Shown: positions 58,702 through 64,000 of the stretch, piece after piece
Position numbering within the stretch: the first letter of the stretch is position 1
Layout: every line of letters begins with the position of its first letter
From: Acanthosepion esculentum
Lineage: Eukaryota > Mollusca > Cephalopoda > Sepiida > Sepiidae
Direction of reading: 5' to 3'
NCBI GenBank assembly: GCA_964036315.1
Contig: CAXIWW010000817.1
Coordinates: 8,157,501 to 8,221,500, forward strand
DNA: 64,000 nt
Notes under the pieces: model-generated
Database searches by the model: none
What the model was told of the DNA's origin: nothing
The model's input: only the letters and a program-made list of their open reading frames with translations
Made by a program: the position numbers and the translations under genes

Positions 58702-61700
58702 GCAATCAGCTTTTGGCACATTTACTATCAGCTGTTGTCACTTTTGCTATCAACTGGTGTTGTTCGCAAGTTTTTATATAAACTTGTATTTTTATACATT
58801 CATAGTGTTTTTTTTTTAGTGGGGGGTCACTATTTGCTCATAGCTGGGACCCTTTTTGATCAGAAGCCTTGCTGTCAGATGTAGTTTATAGTCATACCTA
58901 GGACTAGTTGGCACTGTAGTGCTGTTGGCACTTTTGCTATCGGATTTTGGCACTTTTGCTATCATCTGTTGGCACATTTGCTATCAGCTGTTGGCACTTT
59001 TGCTATCAGGTGTTGTGCTGTTGGCACTTTTGCTATCAACTGGTGTTGTTCGCAAGTTTTTATATAAACATGTATTTTTATACTTTCATAGTGTTTTTTT
59101 TTTAGTTGGTGTCACTATTTGCTCATAGCTGGGACCCTTTGTGATCAGAAGCCTTGCAGTCAGATGTAGTTTATAGTCATACCTAGGACTAGTTGGCACT
59201 GTGGGGCTGTTGGCACTTTTGCTATCAGCTGTTGGCACTTTTGCTATCAGCTGTTGGCACTTTTGCTATCAGCTTTTGGCACTGTTGCAATCAGCTGTGG
59301 TGCTGTTGGCACTTTTGCTATCAACTGGTTTTGTTCGCTAGTTTTTATATAAACATGTATTTTTATACTTTCATAGTGTTTTTTTTAGTGGGGGGTCACT
59401 ATTTGGTCATAGCTGGGACCCTTTGTGATCAGAAGCCTTGCTGTCAGATGTAGTTTATAGTCATACCTAGGACTAGTTGGCACTGTGGTGCTGTTGGCAC
59501 TTTTGCTATCAGCTGTTGGCACTTTTTATGTTATCTGTTGTCACTTTTGCTATCAGCTGTTGGCACTTTTGCTATCAGCTGTTGGCACTTTTGCTATCAG
59601 CTGTTGGCACTTTTGCTATCAGCTGTGGTGCTGTTGGCACTTTTGCTATCAACTGGTGTTGTTCGCATGTTTTTATAGAAACATGTATTTTTATACTTTC
59701 ATAGTGTTTTTTTTTAGTGGGGGGTCACTATTTGCTCATAGCTGGGACCCTTTGTGATCAGAAGCCTTGCTGTCAGATGTAGTTCATATTTATACCTAGG
59801 ACTAGTTGGCACTGTGGTGCTGTTGGCACTTTTGCTATCAGCTGTTGGCACTTTTGCTATCAGCTGTTGGCACTTTTATTATCAGCTGTTGGCACTTTTG
59901 CTATCAGCTGTTGGCACTTTTGCTATCAGCTTTTGGCTTTTTTGTTATCAGCTACTGGCACTTTTGCTATCAGCTGTTGGCACTTTTGCTATCAGCTGTG
60001 GTGCTGTTGGCACTTTTGCTATCAACTGGTGTTGTTCGGAAGTTTTTATATAAACATGTATTTTTATACTTTCATAGTGTTTTTTTTAGTGGGGGGTCAC
60101 TATTTGCACATAGCTGGGACCCTTTGTGATCAGAAGCCTTGCTGTCAGATGTAGTTTATAGTCATACCTAGGACTAGTTGGCACTGTGGTGCTGTTGGCA
60201 CTTTTGCTATAAGCTGTTGGCACTTTTGCTATCAGCTGTTGGCACGTTTGCTATCAGCTGTTGGCACTTTTGCTATCAGCTGTTGGCACTTTTGCTATCA
60301 GCTGTGGTGCTGTTGGCACTTTTGCTATCAACTGGTGTTGTTCGCAAGTTTCTATATAAACATGTTATTTTATACTTTCATAGTGTTTTTTTTTAGTGGG
60401 TGGTCACTATTTGCTCATAGCTGGGACCCTTTGTGATCAGAAGCCTAGCTGTCAGATGTAGTTTATAGTCATACCTAGGACTAGTTGGCACTGTGGTGCT
60501 GTTGGCACTTTTGATATCAGCTATTGGCACTTTTGCTATCAGCTTTTGGCACTTTTGCTATCAGCTGTGGTGCTGTTGGCACTTTGGCTATCAACTGTTG
60601 TTGTTCGCAAGTTTTTATATAAACATGTATTTTTATACTTTCATACAGTTTTTTTTTTTTAGTGGGGCGTCACTATTTGCTCATAGCTGGGAACTTTGTG
60701 ATCAGAAGCCATGCTGTCAGATGTCGTTTTTAGTCATACCTAGGACTAGTTGGCACTGTGGTGCTGTTGGCACTTTTGCTATCAGCTGTTGGCACTTTTG
60801 CTATCAGCTGTTGTCACTTTTGCTATCAGCTGTGGTGCTGTTGGCACTTTTGCTATCAACTGGTGTTGTTCGCAAGTTTTTATATAAACATGTATTTTTA
60901 TACTTTCATAGTGTTTTTTTTTTAGTGGGGTGACACTATTTGCTCATAGCTGGGACCCTTTGTGATCAGAAGCTTTGCTGTCAGATGTAGTACATAGTCA
61001 TACCTAGGACTAGTTGGCACTGTGGTGCTGTTGGCCATTTTGCTATCAGCTGTTGGCACTTTTGCTATCAGCAGTTGGAACTTTTGCTATCAGCTGTTGG
61101 CACTTTTATTATCAGCTGTTGGCACTTTTGCTATCAACTGGTGTTTTTCGCAAAGTTTTTATATAAACATGTATTTTTATACTTTCATAGTGTTTTTTTA
61201 TGGGGGGTCACTATTTGCTCATAGCTTGGACCCTTTTTGATCAGAAGCCTTGCTGCCAGATGTACTTTATAGTCATACCTAGGACTAGTTGGCAATGTGG
61301 TGCTGTTGGCACTTTTGCTATCAGCTGTGGGCACTTTTGCTATCAGCTGTGGTGCTGTTTGCACTTTTGCTATCAACTGGTGTTGTTCGCAAGTTTTTAT
61401 ATAAACATGTATTTTTATACTTTCATAGTGTTTTTTTATGGGGGGTCAATATTTGCTCATAGCTGGGACCCTTTGTGATCAGAAGCCTTGCTTTCAGATG
61501 TAGTTTATAGTCATACCTAGGAGTAGTTGGCACTCTGGTGCTGTTGGCACTTTTGCTATCAGCTGTTAGCACTTTTGATATCTGCTGTGGTGCTGTTGGC
61601 ACTTTTGCTATGAACTGGTGTTGTTCGACAGTTTTCATATAAAAATGTATTTTTATACATTCATAGTGTTTTTTTTTTAGTGGGGGGTCACTATTTGCTC

Positions 61701-64000
61701 ATAGCTGGGACCCTTTGTGATCAGAAGCCTTGCTGTCATTGTAGTTTATAATAATACCTAGGACTAGTTGGCAATGTGGTGCTGTTGGCAATTTTGCTAT
61801 CAGCTGTTGGCACTTTTGCTATCAGCTGTTGGCACTTTTGCTATCAGCTGTTGGCACTTTTGGTATCAGCTGTTGGCACTTTTGCTATCAGCTGTTGGCA
61901 CTTTTGCTATCAGCTGTTTGCACTTTTGCTATCAACTGGTGTTGTTCGCAAGTTTTTATATAAACATGTATTTTTATACTTTCATAGAGTTTTCTTTTAG
62001 TGGGGGGTAACTATTTGCTCATAGCTGGGACCCTTTGTGATCAGAAGCCTTGCTGTCAGATGTAGTTTATATTCATACCTAGGACTAGTTGGCACTGTGG
62101 TGCTGTTGGCACTTTTGCTATCAGCTGTTGGCACTTTTGCTATCAGCTGTTGGCACTTTTGCTATCAGCTGTTTGCACTTTTGCTATCAACTGGTGTTGT
62201 TCGCAAGTTTTTATATAAACATGTATTTTTATACTTTCATAGAGTTTTTTTTTAGTGGGGTGTCACTATTTGCTCATAGCTGGGACCCTTTGTGATCAGA
62301 AGCCTTGCTGTCAGATGTAGTTTATAATCATACCTAGGACTATTTGGCACTGTTGTGTTGTTGGCACTTGTGCTATCAGCTGTTGGCACTTTTGCTATCA
62401 GCTGTTGGCACTTTTGCTATCAGCTGTTGGCACTTTTGGTATCAGCTGTTGGCACTTTTGCTATCAGCTGTTGGCACTTTTGCTATCAGCTGTTTGCACT
62501 TTTGCTATCAACTGGTGTTGTTCGCAAGTTTTTATATAAACATGTATTTTTATACTTTCATAGAGTTTTCTTTTAGTGGGGGGTAACTATTTGCTCATAG
62601 CTGGGACCCTTTGTGATCAGAAGCCTTGCTGTCAGATGTAGTTTATATTCATACCTAGGACTAGTTGGCACTGTGGTGCTGTTGGCACTTTTGCTATCAG
62701 CTGTTGGCACTTTTGCTATCAGCTGTTGGCCCTTTTGCTATCAGCTGTTTGCACTGTTGCTATCAGCTGTTGGCACTTTTGCTATCAGCTGTTGGCACTT
62801 TTGATATCAGCTGTTGGCACGTTTGGTATCATCTGTTGGAACTTTTGCTATCAGCTGTTGGCACATTTGCTATCAGCTCTTGGAAGTTTGCTATCAGCTG
62901 TTGGCACTTTTGCTATCAGCTGTTGGCACATTTGCTATCAGCTTTTGGCACTTTTGGTATCATCTGTTTGCACATTTGCTATCAGCTGTTGGCACTTTTG
63001 CTATCAGCTGGGGTGATGTTGGCACTTTTGCTATCAACTGGTGTTGTTCGCAAGTTTTTATATAAACATGTATTTTTATACTTTCATAGTGTTTTCTTTT
63101 AGTGGGGGTAACTATTTGCTCATATCTGGGACCCTTTGTGATCAGAAGCCTTGCTGTCAGATGTAGTTTATAGTCATACCTAGGACTAGTTGGCACTGTG
63201 GTGCTGTTGGCACTTTTGCTATCAGCTGTTGGCACTTTCTCTATCAGCTGTTGGCACATTTGGTATCAGCTTTTGGCACTTTTGGTATCAGCTGTTGGCA
63301 CTTTTGCTATCAGCTGTTGGCACTTTTGCTATGAGCTGTTGGCACGTTTGGTATCATCTGTTGGAACTTTTGCTATCAGCTGTTGGCACTTTTGCTATCA
63401 GTTTTTTGGCACTTTTGCTATCAGCTGTTTGCACTTTTGCTATCAGCTGTTTGCACTTTTGCTATCAGCTGTTGGCACTTTTGCTATCAGCTGGCGTGCT
63501 GTTGGCACTTTTGCTATCAACTGGTGTTGTTCGCAAGTTTTTATATAAACATGTATTTTTATACTTTCATAGTGTTTTTTTTTTTAGTGGGGGTTCACTA
63601 TTTGCTCATAGCTGGGACCCTTTGTGATCAGAAGCCTTGCTGTCAGATGTAGTTTATAATCATACCTAGGACTAGATGGCACTGTGGTGCTGTTGGCACT
63701 TTTGATATTAGCTGTTGGCACTTTTGCTACCAGCTTCTGGCACTTTTGCTATCAGCTGTGGTGCTGTTTGCACTTTTGCTATCAACTGGTGTTGTTCGCA
63801 AGTTTTTATATAAACATGTATTTTTATACTTTCATAGTGTTTTCTTTTAGTGGGGGGTCACTATTTGCTCATAGCTGGGACCCTTTGTGATCAGAAGCCT
63901 TGCTGTCAGATGTAGTTTATAGTCATACCTAGGACTAGTTGGCACTGTGGTGCTGTTGGCACTTTTGCTATCAGCTGTTGGCACTTTTGCTATCAGCTCT
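58702..64000 (+). repeat. Sat-D array, 22-bp subrepeats plus about 200-bp unique part
   Basis: Each unit holds a variable number of 22-bp subrepeats (GTTGGCACTTTTGCTATCAG plus CT). These are followed by a single conserved part: CAACTGGTGTTGTTCGCAAG, a TATA-rich tract TTTTTATATAAACATGTATT, a T-run of about 7-13, AGTGGGG, CTCATAGCTGGGACCCTTTG, GATCAGAAGCCTTGCTGTCA and TACCTAGGACTAGTTGGCAC. The last motif, or close variants, occurs 17 times between 58899 and 63938. Spacings run from about 239 to 527 bp, many differing by multiples of about 22, so copy number of the 22-mer sets unit length. The largest runs of 22-mers lie at 62.7-63.0 and 63.2-63.5 kb. The array runs off the right window edge. 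Repeated hydrophobic frames (ALLLSAVGTFAISCWHFCYQ) are translations of the 22-mer and are not genes. Confidence 0.95.
62680..63020 (+). repeat. Expanded 22-bp subrepeat run in Sat-D
   Basis: About 15 successive 22-bp subrepeats without an intervening unique part. Most have drifted from the consensus, for example GTTGGCACGTTTGGTATCAT and GTTTGCACATTTGCTATCAG. A related run with the same GTTGGCACGTTTGGTATCAT variant is at about 63200-63500, so this long form was itself copied. Confidence 0.85.

Noticed and set aside
58702..64000. Hydrophobic frames (ALLLSAVGTFAISCWHFCYQ) as membrane proteins
   Set aside because: They are the 22-bp subrepeat read in frame; three overlapping phases look equally hydrophobic and all end in the TATA/T-run part.
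1..64000. Telomere repeats, tRNA or rRNA genes, CENP-B box
   Set aside because: No TTAGGG-type run, no A/B-box pair, no rRNA-like stretch and no convincing match to the CENP-B box were seen in the monomers.

Overview
This 64 kb window is essentially pure satellite DNA. I see no gene that I can support, no tRNA or rRNA, no CRISPR array and no recognisable intact transposon. Five tandem-repeat families account for almost every base. I name them here only for this annotation. Sat-A is a G/C-skewed minisatellite with 31-bp and 43-bp units. Sat-B is a 73-bp monomer arranged in 219-bp trimers. Sat-C is a 60-bp monomer. Sat-D is a composite unit of about 240-530 bp made of 22-bp subrepeats plus a roughly 200-bp unique part. 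Sat-L is an AT-rich unit of about 390 bp that joins the other arrays. Monomer sizes, higher-order repeats and kilobase arrays point to a eukaryotic nuclear genome, probably an animal, in heterochromatin such as a pericentromere, a subtelomere, or a sex, B or germline-limited chromosome. The sequence does not let me name the species.

Layout, left to right: Sat-A with the G-rich strand on + (1-1740); Sat-L + (1741-2187); Sat-B + (2188-9449); Sat-B - (9450-17814); Sat-L - (17815-18246); Sat-A - (18247-31066); Sat-C + (31067-34107); Sat-C - (34108-34821); Sat-L + in tandem (34822-36386); Sat-B + (36387-44836); a nested patchwork of flipped Sat-B (44837-46894); Sat-L - (46895-47520) with a short + scrap (47521-47615); Sat-C + (47616-50357); Sat-C - (50358-53040); Sat-A + (53041-58613); a short inverted Sat-D scrap (58614-58701); Sat-D + (58702-64000).

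The striking property is inversion. Sat-B and Sat-C never run for long in one direction: each block folds back on itself and then passes into another family. The segment from about 0.95 to 18.9 kb is an imperfect palindrome (A-L-B / B'-L'-A') whose internal A/L and L/B junctions are the same on both sides, so it is an inverted duplication of one composite segment. A second Sat-B block (36.4-46.9 kb) repeats the L-B/B'-L' plan and contains a foldback with a 20-bp spacer that occurs twice in opposite orientation. Recent unequal exchange is visible as kilobase duplications inside Sat-A (812, 1296, 1706 and 1926 bp) and Sat-B (876, about 2.6-2.9 kb, 3716 bp).

Many long reading frames exist, including one of 1661 codons, but they come from satellites whose consensus lacks stop codons in several frames; I treat none as a gene. 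Sat-B and Sat-D share a 32-bp block (26 of 32 identical), so at least two of the families appear related. Assembly error is a real alternative for some inversions and needs long reads to exclude.
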